From Pseudomonadota bacterium (GTDB taxonomy: Bacteria; Pseudomonadota; Gammaproteobacteria; UBA9214): DNA of 64,000 bases. Each line of letters begins with the position of its first letter. Position 1 is the stretch's first letter. A model generated the notes under the pieces. It was given only the letters and a program-made list of their open reading frames with translations. It made no database searches and had not been told where the DNA came from. Below are positions 43,101-52,085 of the stretch, one piece after another. Made by a program: the position numbers and the translations under genes. The stretch covers positions 152,533 through 216,532 of the forward strand of contig JAWLAI010000008.1 of assembly GCA_041395565.1 (NCBI GenBank), read 5' to 3'.

Positions 43101-44408
43101 GGCGAAGCACCGGTACAGCGCCGTCTCGTCCCATTCGCGGCTGGCGACCTCGGCGACGATCTGCTGTGCCAGCACGTCCAGCGGGTGCACGGGGATGTGG
43201 ATCAGATCGAGTTCATCCCGGCGGATGGCGTCGAGCAGCGCGGTGCATTCCACGAGGTCGTCCCGTGACAGCGGAAACAGCCGTCCCCTGGGCATGGCAT
43301 CCACCGCATGCCCCGAGCGTCCGACCCGCTGCAGGAATGTGGCGATGGCCCGGGGCGAGCCGAGCTGGCACACCAGGTCCACGTCGCCGATATCGATGCC
43401 GAGTTCGAGCGAGGCGGTGGCCACCAGGGCCCGCAGCCGGCCCTGCTTCAGCCGCTGTTCCGCATCGAGCCGGTGTTCCTTGGCGAGGCTGCCGTGATGG
43501 GCGGTGACCGCATCCGCCCCCAGGCGCTCGGCGAGCGCGGCGGCGGCGCGCTCCGCGAGGCGGCGGGTGTTGACGAAGATGAGCGTGGTGCGGTGCGCCT
43601 CGGCCAGCTGCGCCAGGCGGTCGTAGATCTCGGCCCAGACCTCGTTCGCCATGACCGCCTCGAGCGGCGAACCCGTGACCTCCAGCCGGATATCCCGCTC
43701 GCGCACATGCCCGGTATCGATGATTTGACAGGGTGACGTTGCATCATCATGCGGATGGCCGGTCAGGAATGCCGCCATCGCCGTCACCGGTTTCTGGGTG
43801 GCCGACAGGCCGATGCGCACGGGCGCCCGCCCGCACAGGGCATCGAGCCGTTGCAGCGACAGGCTGAGATGGGCGCCGCGCTTGTTCCCCGCCAGCGCAT
43901 GGATCTCGTCGACGATCACCGCGCGCACGCTGCGCAGCATCTGCCGCCCCGAGTCCGAGGTGAGCAGGAGGTAGAGCGATTCCGGCGTGGTGACCAGGAT
44001 ATGGGGCGGCGTGCGTTTCATGGCCTCGCGTTCGGCCTGCGAGGTATCGCCGCTGCGCACCCGCGCCGTGATGGGCACATCGGCCAACCCCGCTTCCAGC
44101 AGCTGGTCACGGATGCCGTTCAGCGGCAGCTCGAGGTTCCTGTGGATGTCGTTGGACAGGGCCTTCAACGGCGAGACGTACAGCACCCAGGTTTCGTCCG
44201 GCAGGGGCGCGGACAGCCCTTCCACCAGCAGCTGGTCGAGCGCCGCCAGGAACGCTGCCAGCGTCTTGCCCGAGCCGGTAGGCGCCGCGATCAGGCAGGA
44301 CTGGCCCGCCCGGATCGCCGGCCAGGCCCGGGACTGGACCGCGGTCGGTCCGGCGAACCGGGTTGCGAACCAGCGCGCCACGGCAGGATGAAATGCGGCA
44401 AGCGGCAT
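40113..44408 (-). CDS. lhr: Lhr-family DEAD/DEAH helicase, long form
   Basis: A 1431-residue superfamily 2 helicase. RecA domain 1 has Walker A APTGSGKTLAAFLAAL and box II VDEIHALAGNKRGAHL. RecA domain 2 has TLIFVNTRRLAERAA, TAHHGSLAKEHR and FLQRVGRSGH. Winged-helix and beta-barrel Lhr-core parts follow (about 450-870), then the long C-terminal Lhr extension. Lhr unwinds RNA-DNA hybrids and is linked to DNA repair. The ATG at 44408 gives MPLAAFHPAVARWFATRF, the expected start; the frame is open further to 44570 without support. Confidence 0.92.
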   Translation of the reverse strand: MPLAAFHPAVARWFATRFAGPTAVQSRAWPAIRAGQSCLIAAPTGSGKTLAAFLAALDQLLVEGLSAPLPDETWVLYVSPLKALSNDIHRNLELPLNGIRDQLLEAGLADVPITARVRSGDTSQAEREAMKRTPPHILVTTPESLYLLLTSDSGRQMLRSVRAVIVDEIHALAGNKRGAHLSLSLQRLDALCGRAPVRIGLSATQKPVTAMAAFLTGHPHDDATSPCQIIDTGHVRERDIRLEVTGSPLEAVMANEVWAEIYDRLAQLAEAHRTTLIFVNTRRLAERAAAALAERLGADAVTAHHGSLAKEHRLDAEQRLKQGRLRALVATASLELGIDIGDVDLVCQLGSPRAIATFLQRVGRSGHAVDAMPRGRLFPLSRDDLVECTALLDAIRRDELDLIHIPVHPLDVLAQQIVAEVASREWDETALYRCFAAAWPYRSLDQAQFVATVKMLSEGFHTRRGRRAAYLHRDAVHGRLRPRTGARLTALLNGGAIPDQFDYDVIMQPQGVFVGTLNEDFAFESMPGDIFQLGNQSYRMLKIEQGRVYVEDANGQPPNIPFWFGEAPGRSDELSRAVSRLRQALDAQLEQGQEAALRYLTGTLALPQAAATQLAGYLAAAKAALTVLPTREHLVFERFFDETGDMHFVIHSPYGSRINRAWGLALRKRFCRKFNFELQAAATEDSLILSLGPTHSFPLDEPARYLQSTTVRDILIQALLAAPMFPVRWRWVTNTALAVPRNRGGKRVPAPFQRNSAEDLIALIFPDQLACFENIAGDRAVPDHPLVEQALADCLHELMDVDGLIELLQGIETGRITITTRDLATPSPLALEIINARPYAFLDDGAAEERRTLAINQQRHLDPADAAGIGTLDPAAIERVRQEVWPLARDADELHDALLVLGFVTAAEGNDAGWQPWLQHLQDERRATTLTPDNAATLWVAAERLHQALAVFAGARPEPPIEPTEPVTADRGAALTELLRSRLEGLGPVTMTQLNSPLGLPQNEIDAGLLALQQEGFAIQGQFTQGSAPEWCERGLLARIHRYTIRQLRSEIEPVSPADIMRFLFHWHGLDEPAAGEAALARSLQQLEGIPAAAASWEQDILPARIRDYTTLQLDSLCQSGRFVWLRLQVPPAPRDARQKQPAVRSTPISFLSRAHLADWRCSNPLPATADIALSGAAAAVRASLQQWGASFYQELLDDTRLLPTQLEAALGELVAWGLITSDNFGGLRNLITPQQVARRRGRRQPGYQTLARAGRWSLLRPVRSSAADADRFGPVAHIARVLLDRYGVVFRKLLDNETGLPPWRDLLYVYRRMEARGELRGGRFVQGFAGEQFALPQAMQSLRRIRNTPGQGELVAIAACDPLNLTGTVTAGDRVARQPHNRILYRDGVPVAASSGGEIVYLQQIAPEARWALQTALIRQTRPARLQETG

Positions 44409-44642
44409 GACTGAATACCTGGACTCACATCCCGCGCGGCCGCGACCGTGGCGATCCTGGCGCATGGCGCGGGGAGATGTTGTTACCGATGCTACACGAG
44501 CGGGCCGCAATATGGCCAGGGACGCTGAATGCACGCGCGGGTGGGGTCGCACCGGGTGCGCCTGCTGCAACTCTGACCGGTCCGCGGGGCCCGCTGCACG
44601 CGGCGCCCGGGCGATCCGCTGCAGCCGCCGCCGGACTGCAAA

Positions 44643-45713
44643 CTACGGGGCGCAGCACGACGGTCCCGGCGCCCCCCCGTAATCACCCCGGAACAGGATG
44701 AAATCCAGCAGGTTCACCGCACCGTCTCCGTCCAGGTCCGCCGCGAGCTCGCCGCTCTGGCCGTAGCCGTTGCGCAACAGGACGAAATCGAGCAGATCGA
44801 TCACGCCATCGCCGTTCAGGTCCGCATCGCAGACGTTGCCGAAGCCGTCGCCGTCGGTGTCGCGCTGGCTGAAGCCGCCGGCATCCGGAATGAGCGGGCC
44901 GTTGGGCCGGTCGATGCAGTTGTCCTGCGTGTTCTCCACGCCGTCATTGTCGTCATCCGGCGGATCGACCGGGTTGATGACGGCCGTCGTGGTCGCCGGG
45001 GCCGATTGCTGGGCCTGGTCGTCGGTCACGGTCAGGGTCACGGTATAGGTTGCCGCCCCGGCATAGACGTGGGTCGGCGTCACGCCGCTGCCCTGGCCGC
45101 CGTCACCGAAGTCCCAGTCATAGGCCACGATCGCACCACCGTCGGGATCGCTGGAACCGCTGCCATCGAACAGCACCGTGGCGCCGGCCGCCGCGGCGTA
45201 GGGTCCGCCGGGATCGGCGACCGGCGGCAGCGGCGCCGCGCCCGGATCATAGGGCGGCTGCGTGTCCAGCGGCGGCGCGACCGTGGCGATGACGTTGCCC
45301 GTCCGGTTGTAGACGGGATTGTTGCCGCCGCTGGTCCAGCCGGGCTGGGTGGAGGCGTTGATCTCGCTGACGTTGTCGGCCTGCCCCGGATCCTGGTCCG
45401 AGTCGCTGCCCGCGACCAGGGTGAAGGCGATGGTGATGCTGATCCCGCCCTGGACCAGGGTCTTGAGCGCGTTGCCGTAGGCATTCCAGGTCGCGGCGGT
45501 GGTCCAGTGGCAGAGCTGGCACCCCTCTCCCCCCGCGCGCTCACCGCTCTGCGAAGCCGGGTAGGTGTTGTTCCACAGGGTGTAGTAGATGGGGAAAGCC
45601 GGTGCGGCCGTGGCGCCGAGCAGGAGCGAGGCGCCGAGCAGCAGCGCGCAGGCACGACCGCTGCCCTGGCCATGCTGTCGTGTCGGACGGTTTGCGCTGC
45701 CGCTCCCGGTCAT
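44643..45713 (-). CDS. Exported protein with heme-type CxxCH, PKD, thrombospondin-3 and dockerin-like repeats
   Basis: A 356-residue protein. Signal peptide (ACALLLGASLLLGATAAPAF), then a domain with CQLCH (65-69), the cytochrome c heme-attachment motif, in an otherwise uncharacterised context. A PKD domain follows (about 165-245; VLFDGSGSSDPDGG, AYDWDFGDGG, YTVTLTVTD). Next come Asp-rich thrombospondin type-3 repeats (DDDNDGVENTQDNC; DTDGDGFGNVCD) and two dockerin-type calcium loops (DLNGDGVIDLLDF; DLDGDGAVNLLDF). It ends PGPSCCAP. ATG at 45713 follows a G-rich ribosome site; 45716 is one codon longer. Function unknown. Confidence 0.75.
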   Translation of the reverse strand: MTGSGSANRPTRQHGQGSGRACALLLGASLLLGATAAPAFPIYYTLWNNTYPASQSGERAGGEGCQLCHWTTAATWNAYGNALKTLVQGGISITIAFTLVAGSDSDQDPGQADNVSEINASTQPGWTSGGNNPVYNRTGNVIATVAPPLDTQPPYDPGAAPLPPVADPGGPYAAAAGATVLFDGSGSSDPDGGAIVAYDWDFGDGGQGSGVTPTHVYAGAATYTVTLTVTDDQAQQSAPATTTAVINPVDPPDDDNDGVENTQDNCIDRPNGPLIPDAGGFSQRDTDGDGFGNVCDADLNGDGVIDLLDFVLLRNGYGQSGELAADLDGDGAVNLLDFILFRGDYGGAPGPSCCAP

Positions 45714-46081
45714 CATACCCCCCGCATGGCCCGGTCCGGTTACCGTGTGCGCCGCTTGGCCACCGTATCCCGCAGGCGGCTGGCGCGTGCTGAATGTCTG
45801 CCGGCTGACGACTCCCTCGCAACGTCGCCGGCGCTCGTGTCGTTTGCGGTTTGCCTTCACTATAGACGGACAGGGCCGTGCAGGCAAAAGCCGCCATGTC
45901 ACCCGCGCCCCGCCCATCGCGTCAATTATCCAGCGCCACAGCCAGCGGGTCCGGCAGGCGGTTGCAAGCATTCGGTACCGGTTGAGTTTGCGACATCCGA
46001 CCGCATTGCGGCGCGCTGCTACGGCTACGCCGCAGCCGCGCGCATGGCGGTATCTGACAACAGGCATATTTGAGACAGGGT
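45714..46081. other. 368-base intergenic region between the dockerin-like gene and purL
   Basis: The region contains the promoter area of the dockerin-like gene and, at its right end, one copy of a 39-41 base repeat that touches the purL stop codon. No gene is supported. Confidence 0.4.
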
Positions 46082-46086
46082 CTAGT
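46048..46086 (+). repeat. Dispersed repeat, copy A
   Basis: The sequence begins CGGTATCTGACAA and ends TTTGAGACAGGGTCTAGT. It matches copy B at 60109-60149 (CGGCATCTAACAA ... TTTTGAGATAGGTTCTAGT) apart from a 2-base indel and scattered changes. The end of copy A contains the purL stop codon on the other strand. Confidence 0.55.
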
Positions 46087-49000
46087 TCACCCACACCCGC
46101 GCATTGCGGAACAGGCGCAGCCACGGGCCGTCCGCGCCCCACTCTGCCGGGTGCCAGGAATTGGTGACGGTGCGAAACACTCGCTCGGGATGCGGCATCA
46201 TGATGGTGACCCGGCCGTCTGTCGTGGTCAGCGCCGTGATACCGAGCGGCGAGCCGTTCGGATTGGCCGGATAGCGTTCGGTCGCCGCGCCGCGACCGTC
46301 GACATAGCGCGCGGCAACCAGGCCGCCAGCCAGCACGTCCTGGACGCTGCGGTCGCCGAACTCGGCACGCCCCTCGCCGTGCGCGACCGCGATCGGCAGG
46401 ATCGAGCCGGCCATGCCCTCCAGCAGGATCGAGGGCGAGTCAAGGATCTCGAGCTGGGAGAAGCGCGCCTCGAACTGTTCCGATTCGTTGCGCACGAAGC
46501 GCGGCCAGTGTTCCGCGCCCGGGATCAGCGACTGCAGGCCGGACAGCATCTGGCAGCCATTGCAGACACCGAGCGCGAAGGTATCGGAACGGGCGAAGAA
46601 CGCCGCGAAGCTGTCGCGCAGTTCCGGATGGAACAGCACCGACTTGGCCCAGCCCTGGCCGGCGCCGAGCACGTCGCCATAGGAGAAACCGCCGCAGGCG
46701 ACCAGCCCCTTGCAGGACTCCAGCGTGACGCGGCCGGAGAGCAGATCGCTCATGTGCACGTCGACGGCCTCGAAGCCGGCATGATGGAAGGCGGCCGCCA
46801 TCTCGATCTGGCCGTTGACGCCCTGCTCACGCAGGATGGCGATACGCGGCCGCTCGCCGGAGAGGATCAGCGCCGCGGCCACGTCGTCCTGGGCATCGAA
46901 ACCGAGCACGGGGCGGATGCCGGGATCTGCGGCATCGAGCAGGGCATCGTATTCCTGCTGCGCGCAGGCCGGATTGTCGCGCAGGGCCTGCATGCGATAG
47001 GTGGTCTCCGACCAGGCCCGCTGCAGCTCGGTGCGCGCGGCAGAGAACAGCAGGTTCTCGCCGGCGCTGATCTCGATGCTGTCGCTGTCGTTCGGGCTGC
47101 CGAGCGCGTGCGTGTCGGTCTCCAGCCCATGGGACTTCAGGATACGGACGACAGCGGGCAGATCGTCGATGCGGACCTGCAGCAGGGCGCCGAGCTCCTC
47201 GCTGAACAGCGCACTCACGGGATCGTCGCCGAGGCCGTCGAGGTGCACCGCTACGCCGCAGTGCCCGGCGAACGCCATCTCGCAGAGGCATGCGAACAGG
47301 CCGCCATCGGAACGGTCGTGGTAGGCCAGCAGCAGACCCTGGCGGTTGAGCGCCTGGATGGCGTTGAAAAAGGCCTTGAGCAGCGCCGCATCGTCCACGT
47401 CCGGCGGCTCGCTGCCGATCTGCTTGTACACCTGCGCCAGCGCCGAGCCACCCAGGCGATTGCGGCCCTGTCCCAGGTCGACGAACAGCAGCTCGGTCGG
47501 ACCGGCAGCAGTCTCCAGCTGCGGTGTCAGCGTGCGGCGCACGTCGGTCACCCGGGCGAACGCCGACACGATCAGCGACAGCGGCGCGGTGACCGCGTGG
47601 TCGACGCCGTCCTCGCTCCACACCGATTTCATGGACATGGAATCCTTGCCGACCGGGATCGCGATGCCGAGCGCGGGACACAGTTCGGCGCCGACCGCGC
47701 GCACCGTGTCGTAGAGCGCCGCGTCCTCGCCCGGATGACCGGCCGGCGCCATCCAGTTCGCCGACAGGATGATGTCGCCGATGGCGTCGATGCTGCTTGC
47801 CGCGATATTCGTGAGCGCCTCGCCCACGGCCATGCGTCCCGCGGCCGGACCGTGCAGCAGCGCCAGCGGCGTGCGCTCGCCCATGGCCATGGCCTCGCCG
47901 GTGAAACCGTGGTAGTCGGATGCCGTGACCGCGACATCGGCAACCGGCACCTGCCACGGTCCCACCATCTGGTCGCGCACCACCATCCCGGTGACCGAAC
48001 GATCGCCGATGGTGATCAGGAAGGTCTTGTTGGCCACCGCGGGCAGGCGCAGCACGCGCCACGCCGCCTCCTGCACGTCGACGCCCTCGGCCGCAAACGC
48101 ACGCTGCGTCACCGCGCGCCGCCGCACGTCACGCGTCATCCGCGGCGGCTTGCCGAGCAGCAGGCTCATGGGCAGGTCGATCGGCGAATTGTCGAAGTGG
48201 CTGTCGCTCAGCAGCAGCTGCTGCCGTTCGGTGGCGCTGCCGAGCACCGCGTAGGGACAGCGTTCGCGCCGGCACAGGCGTTCGAAATCCTCGAGGCGGT
48301 CGCGGTCCACTGCCAGCACGTAGCGCTCCTGCGACTCGTTGCACCAGACCTGCAGCGGCGTCATGCCGGGATCGTCGTTGGGCACGGCGCGCAGCTCGAA
48401 GCTGCCGCCGCGGCCGCTGTCGTTGACCAGTTCGGGTACGGCATTGGACAGCCCGCCGGCACCGACGTCGTGGATGGAGATGATCGGGTTGGCCATGCCC
48501 AGCGCCCAGCAGGCATCGATCACCTCCTGGGCGCGGCGTTCCATTTCCGGATTGCCGCGCTGCACCGAGGCGAAATCGAGCTCCTCGGCGCTGGCGCCGC
48601 TGGACATCGACGAGGCGGCGCCGCCGCCCAGTCCGATCAGCATGGCCGGCCCGCCCAGCACCACGATCGGCGTGCCCGGCGGGATGTTGCCCTTCTCCAC
48701 GTGTTCCGCCCGGATCAGGCCGACGCCGCCGGCCAGCATGATCGGCTTGTGGTAACCGCGCAGCTCGGGACCGTCCGGTCCCGGCACGCGTTCCTCGAAG
48801 GTACGGAAGTAGCCGCACAGGTTGGGCCGGCCGAACTCGTTGTTGAAGGCGGCCGCCCCCAGCGGCCCCTCGAGCATGATCTCCAGCGCCGAGGCGATAC
48901 GCGCCGGCTTGCCGTGGTCGGTCTCCCAGGGCTGCTCGAAGCCGGGGATGCGCAGGTTGGAGACCGAGAAGCCGCACAGCCCGGCCTTGGGCTTGGCGCC

Positions 49001-49978
49001 GCGGCCGGTCGCGCCCTCGTCGCGGATCTCGCCGCCGGAGCCGGTGGCCGCGCCGGGGAAAGGCGAGATGGCGGTGGGGTGGTTGTGGGTCTCGACCTTC
49101 GCCACCAGGTGCGCCGGTTCGGGGTGTTCCGCGTAGGTGTGCACGTGCGGACGCGGAAAGAACCGCCGCACCGGGAAGCCCTCCAGCACGGCTGCGTTGT
49201 CGCGGTAGGCGGAGAGGATGCCGTCAGGACTGGCGCGGTAGGACGCGCGGATCATCGCGAACAGGCTGTCCGCCTGCGCCTGGCCGTCGATGACCCAGTC
49301 GGCGTTGAATATCTTGTGGCGGCAGTGCTCGGAGTTGGCCTGGGCGAACATCATCAGCTCGATGTCCAGCGGATTGCGCCCGAGCGCGGTGAAATTCTCC
49401 ACCAGGTAATCGATCTCGTCCGCCGACAGCGCCAGCCCCAGCTCGCGGTTCGCGGATTCCAGCGCGGCGCGCCCGCCACCGAGCACATCGACACGCTCGG
49501 CGGGCTCCGGCACCGCGTGCCGGAACAGCGCGCGCGTGTCGTCGACGTCGAACAGCACGGTCTCGATCATGCGATCGTGCAGCAGCGGGGCCAGGATGTT
49601 GCACTGCTTCCGGTCCGGCGCCGCCCCGTCGGCCAGCGTCAGGGTCCAGGCGATGCCCCGCTCCACGCGGCGCACCCGCTCCAGTCCGCAGTTGCGCACG
49701 ATGTCGGTGGCCTTGCTCGACCAGGGCGAGATGGTGCCGGGACGCGGCACCACGATCAGCGTGGGCGTGCCGGCGGCCGCCGCCGTGGCGTGCGCGCCGT
49801 ACTGCAGCAGCTGTTCCAGGAGCTGGCGTTCACCGCCGTCGAGCGCGCCATCGACTTCGGCGATGTGCAGGTAGTCGGCGCCGATGCCCGCCAGCCCCGG
49901 CACCCGTTCGCGGCACAGGCCGAGCAGCTTGTCGAGGCGGAAGCGGGAATGGGCGGGACAACCGCGCAGGTACAGCAT
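46082..49978 (-). CDS. purL: Phosphoribosylformylglycinamidine synthase, single-chain
   Basis: A 1298-residue enzyme for step four of purine synthesis. An N-terminal PurS-like domain, a linker with the FGAM synthase halves (AQANSEHCRHKIFNADW; VETHNHPTAISPFPGA; SIHDVGAGGLSNAVPEL; YHDRSDGGLFACLCEM) and a C-terminal class I glutaminase (ACGGFSYGDVLGAGQGWAKS; GVCNGCQMLS; HGEGRAEF) are all intact, matching the E. coli-type length. The transcript ends in a repeat (46048-46086) that overlaps its stop codon. Confidence 0.97.
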   Translation of the reverse strand: MLYLRGCPAHSRFRLDKLLGLCRERVPGLAGIGADYLHIAEVDGALDGGERQLLEQLLQYGAHATAAAAGTPTLIVVPRPGTISPWSSKATDIVRNCGLERVRRVERGIAWTLTLADGAAPDRKQCNILAPLLHDRMIETVLFDVDDTRALFRHAVPEPAERVDVLGGGRAALESANRELGLALSADEIDYLVENFTALGRNPLDIELMMFAQANSEHCRHKIFNADWVIDGQAQADSLFAMIRASYRASPDGILSAYRDNAAVLEGFPVRRFFPRPHVHTYAEHPEPAHLVAKVETHNHPTAISPFPGAATGSGGEIRDEGATGRGAKPKAGLCGFSVSNLRIPGFEQPWETDHGKPARIASALEIMLEGPLGAAAFNNEFGRPNLCGYFRTFEERVPGPDGPELRGYHKPIMLAGGVGLIRAEHVEKGNIPPGTPIVVLGGPAMLIGLGGGAASSMSSGASAEELDFASVQRGNPEMERRAQEVIDACWALGMANPIISIHDVGAGGLSNAVPELVNDSGRGGSFELRAVPNDDPGMTPLQVWCNESQERYVLAVDRDRLEDFERLCRRERCPYAVLGSATERQQLLLSDSHFDNSPIDLPMSLLLGKPPRMTRDVRRRAVTQRAFAAEGVDVQEAAWRVLRLPAVANKTFLITIGDRSVTGMVVRDQMVGPWQVPVADVAVTASDYHGFTGEAMAMGERTPLALLHGPAAGRMAVGEALTNIAASSIDAIGDIILSANWMAPAGHPGEDAALYDTVRAVGAELCPALGIAIPVGKDSMSMKSVWSEDGVDHAVTAPLSLIVSAFARVTDVRRTLTPQLETAAGPTELLFVDLGQGRNRLGGSALAQVYKQIGSEPPDVDDAALLKAFFNAIQALNRQGLLLAYHDRSDGGLFACLCEMAFAGHCGVAVHLDGLGDDPVSALFSEELGALLQVRIDDLPAVVRILKSHGLETDTHALGSPNDSDSIEISAGENLLFSAARTELQRAWSETTYRMQALRDNPACAQQEYDALLDAADPGIRPVLGFDAQDDVAAALILSGERPRIAILREQGVNGQIEMAAAFHHAGFEAVDVHMSDLLSGRVTLESCKGLVACGGFSYGDVLGAGQGWAKSVLFHPELRDSFAAFFARSDTFALGVCNGCQMLSGLQSLIPGAEHWPRFVRNESEQFEARFSQLEILDSPSILLEGMAGSILPIAVAHGEGRAEFGDRSVQDVLAGGLVAARYVDGRGAATERYPANPNGSPLGITALTTTDGRVTIMMPHPERVFRTVTNSWHPAEWGADGPWLRLFRNARVWVN

Positions 49979-50182
49979 TACGACTCCAGGACAGGACCCC
50001 CGTGAAGCGGGGAATGATACTGGATCACCCCGGCAAAGTCAGCGCGCGGGGCCGGCCGGTACCCGGGCGCGGCCTACGGGTGCGGCGCCAGCGTGCGTAA
50101 CTCTCACGCCCGCGGGGCAATTCGCGACACGTCCGCTGCGACGGGGAGGTAGCGAGCGCTGTATGTACGCATCGCACGGCCG

Positions 50183-50944
50183 CTAGCCGATCTGGCGCCA
50201 GTCGAGGCCGCGCTCCTGGCCGGCGACACCGATCCAGTTCGCGGCGCAGCCCAGTCCGTCCGCCAGCGCCGCGCGCGCCAGCTCGGGCCGGTTGTTCTTG
50301 TCGCTCAGATGCGCGGCCACCACGTGCTGCAGGCGGGTGGTGTCCAGACTGGCGAGCAGCTCCGCCGCCTGGTCATTGCTCAGATGGCCCAGCGGACCAC
50401 CGACGCGCTGCTTCAGCGACGGCGGGTACGGCCCCGCCGCCAGCAGCGCGGCATCATGATTGCATTCCAGCAGTAGGGCATCGCAGCGGTCGAGACAGGC
50501 GCGGATATGCGGTGTCATGCGCCCGGTATCCGTTATCACGCCGAGGCGGCGCGCGCCGTCCGCGAACACGTACTGGCAGGGCTCGCGGGCATCGTGCGGC
50601 ACGGTGAAGGGCGCCACCTGCAGGTCATCGATGGCGAAGGCCTGATGGCCGTCGCAGAAGCGCACATCGGGCAGGTCGCGTTCGCGCAGCATGGACCACG
50701 TGCCGCGGGTCAGCCATACCGGAAGCGCATACTTGCGGGCCAGCGCGGCCACGCCGCGCACGTGATCGGTGTGTTCGTGTGTCACGAGCAGCGCGGCCAG
50801 GTCGCGGGCGCATCGGCCGAGCCGCGCCAGACGGCGCTCGGCTTCGCGCACCGAGAAACCGCAGTCCACCAGCACCAGGGTGGCGCCCGCCTCCACCAGC
50901 GTGGCGTTGCCGCGACTGCCACTGCCCAGCGAGGCGAAGCGCAT
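50183..50944 (-). CDS. MBL-fold metallo-hydrolase (YycJ/WalJ-like)
   Basis: A 253-residue metallo-beta-lactamase-fold hydrolase. N-terminus MRFASLGSGSRGNATLVEAG and the metal motif VTHEHTDHVRG are typical of the YycJ/ExoN type; further ligands lie in DTGRMTPHI, LECNHD and AHLSDKNNRPE. Relatives act as 5'-3' DNA exonucleases in mismatch repair. It starts 18 bases after bamC in the dapA-bamC-MBL operon. Substrate is inferred from family only. Confidence 0.88.
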   Translation of the reverse strand: MRFASLGSGSRGNATLVEAGATLVLVDCGFSVREAERRLARLGRCARDLAALLVTHEHTDHVRGVAALARKYALPVWLTRGTWSMLRERDLPDVRFCDGHQAFAIDDLQVAPFTVPHDAREPCQYVFADGARRLGVITDTGRMTPHIRACLDRCDALLLECNHDAALLAAGPYPPSLKQRVGGPLGHLSNDQAAELLASLDTTRLQHVVAAHLSDKNNRPELARAALADGLGCAANWIGVAGQERGLDWRQIG

Positions 50945-50962
50945 GCGCCGGGGCCCCGGCGC

Positions 50963-52081
50963 CTAACGCAGCTGTTCTTCGAGCAGGGTCAGGATACGCC
51001 TGGCCGTGGCGCCGCTGTCGCGGTCACCCTTGCCGTTCCTGACGATGACATGGGTGTTGGGGCCCTCGGCCTGCAGTTCGATGCGGTACTCGTCGCCGGC
51101 CTTGTCGTCGTCGGATGACCAGAACGCCAGCTTGCTGAGCAGGCCCTTCTCGTTCTGCTCGCCCAGCGGATCGTTGTATTTGACGTAGTAGGTACCGCTG
51201 GAACGGTCGCGGTCCTGCACCGTGAACCCGACCCGGTCGAGCGCCACGCCGGTACGGCGCCAGGCGCGCGAGTAATCCTCCTTGACCAGCAGCAGCACGC
51301 CGCTGCTGTCGTCGACCAGTTCGGCGCGCTGCTCCTGCTGTGCGCGCTGCGCCAGCATGCCCTGCGCCTTGTGTTCCTCCACGCCGAGGAACACCAGCAT
51401 GCGCTTGAGCATCTCCGCCTCGAGCTCGGGATCGGACGGACGCGGCTCCCAGACCGACGAGGCATCCGCGGTACCGCCCTTGATGACCTCCTGCACACCG
51501 CGGTGGGTCAGGTAGATCTCGGTGGTGCCGGCTGCACTGCCGCGTTCCAGGCGCACGCGGTACTTGTCACGGGTCGCCGCCGAGTACACCGGGTCCAGCA
51601 CCTTGCCGAGCGCGTTGCGGATGATACCCTGCGGGATGTCGGCGCGGTTCTCGTTCCAGCCGGTCTCGAGTATGCCCACGCGCGGATCCTCCAGCCTGAG
51701 CAGGAAACCCTGCTGCAGCCAGAATTCCCGCACCCGCGGCCAGACCTTTTCCGGATCGCCCTGCACCACCAGCCACTGCTGGTTGCCGTCACGTTCGACC
51801 CGCATGTCGGCCGGCACCGGCATGACCGTGCCGGTCTCGCGTGCCGGCTGGGCGGCACCCGCGCCCGACAGGCTCGCGCCGGCGCTTTCGAGCGTATCCG
51901 GCGCCTCATTGATGGTCGAGGAAGACAGTTCCGGCGGCACCTCGAGGGTGTCGATCACCTTGCTCTTGCGGTAATCGATCTTCTCGCGCCCCGGCGCCAG
52001 CCGGTCCATGGTGCCGCACCCGGCCAGCAGCGCCCCGGCCAGCACGATGCCGATCGCGACGGTTAGGAAGTTGCGTTGCAT
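50963..52081 (-). CDS. bamC: Outer-membrane assembly lipoprotein BamC
   Basis: A 372-residue lipoprotein of the beta-barrel assembly machine. The lipobox is LLAGC (Cys22), followed by the unstructured BamD-binding segment (DYRKSKVIDTLEVPPELSS) and two helix-grip domains (QQWLVVQGDPEKVWPRVREFW; and near the C-terminus VHGLDRVGF-type pattern, here ALDRVGFTVQDRDRSSGTYY). The start at 52081 fits the signal peptide; it begins four bases after the dapA stop. Pairing with dapA is classic for gammaproteobacteria. Confidence 0.9.
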   Translation of the reverse strand: MQRNFLTVAIGIVLAGALLAGCGTMDRLAPGREKIDYRKSKVIDTLEVPPELSSSTINEAPDTLESAGASLSGAGAAQPARETGTVMPVPADMRVERDGNQQWLVVQGDPEKVWPRVREFWLQQGFLLRLEDPRVGILETGWNENRADIPQGIIRNALGKVLDPVYSAATRDKYRVRLERGSAAGTTEIYLTHRGVQEVIKGGTADASSVWEPRPSDPELEAEMLKRMLVFLGVEEHKAQGMLAQRAQQEQRAELVDDSSGVLLLVKEDYSRAWRRTGVALDRVGFTVQDRDRSSGTYYVKYNDPLGEQNEKGLLSKLAFWSSDDDKAGDEYRIELQAEGPNTHVIVRNGKGDRDSGATARRILTLLEEQLR

Positions 52082-52085
52082 AGGA

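Noticed and set aside
42000..43200. Plus-strand frame of over 1000 codons opposite Lhr
   Set aside because: GC-rich coding DNA commonly leaves its antisense frame open. Composition (His/Arg/Gln-rich) and lack of domains mark it as a shadow.
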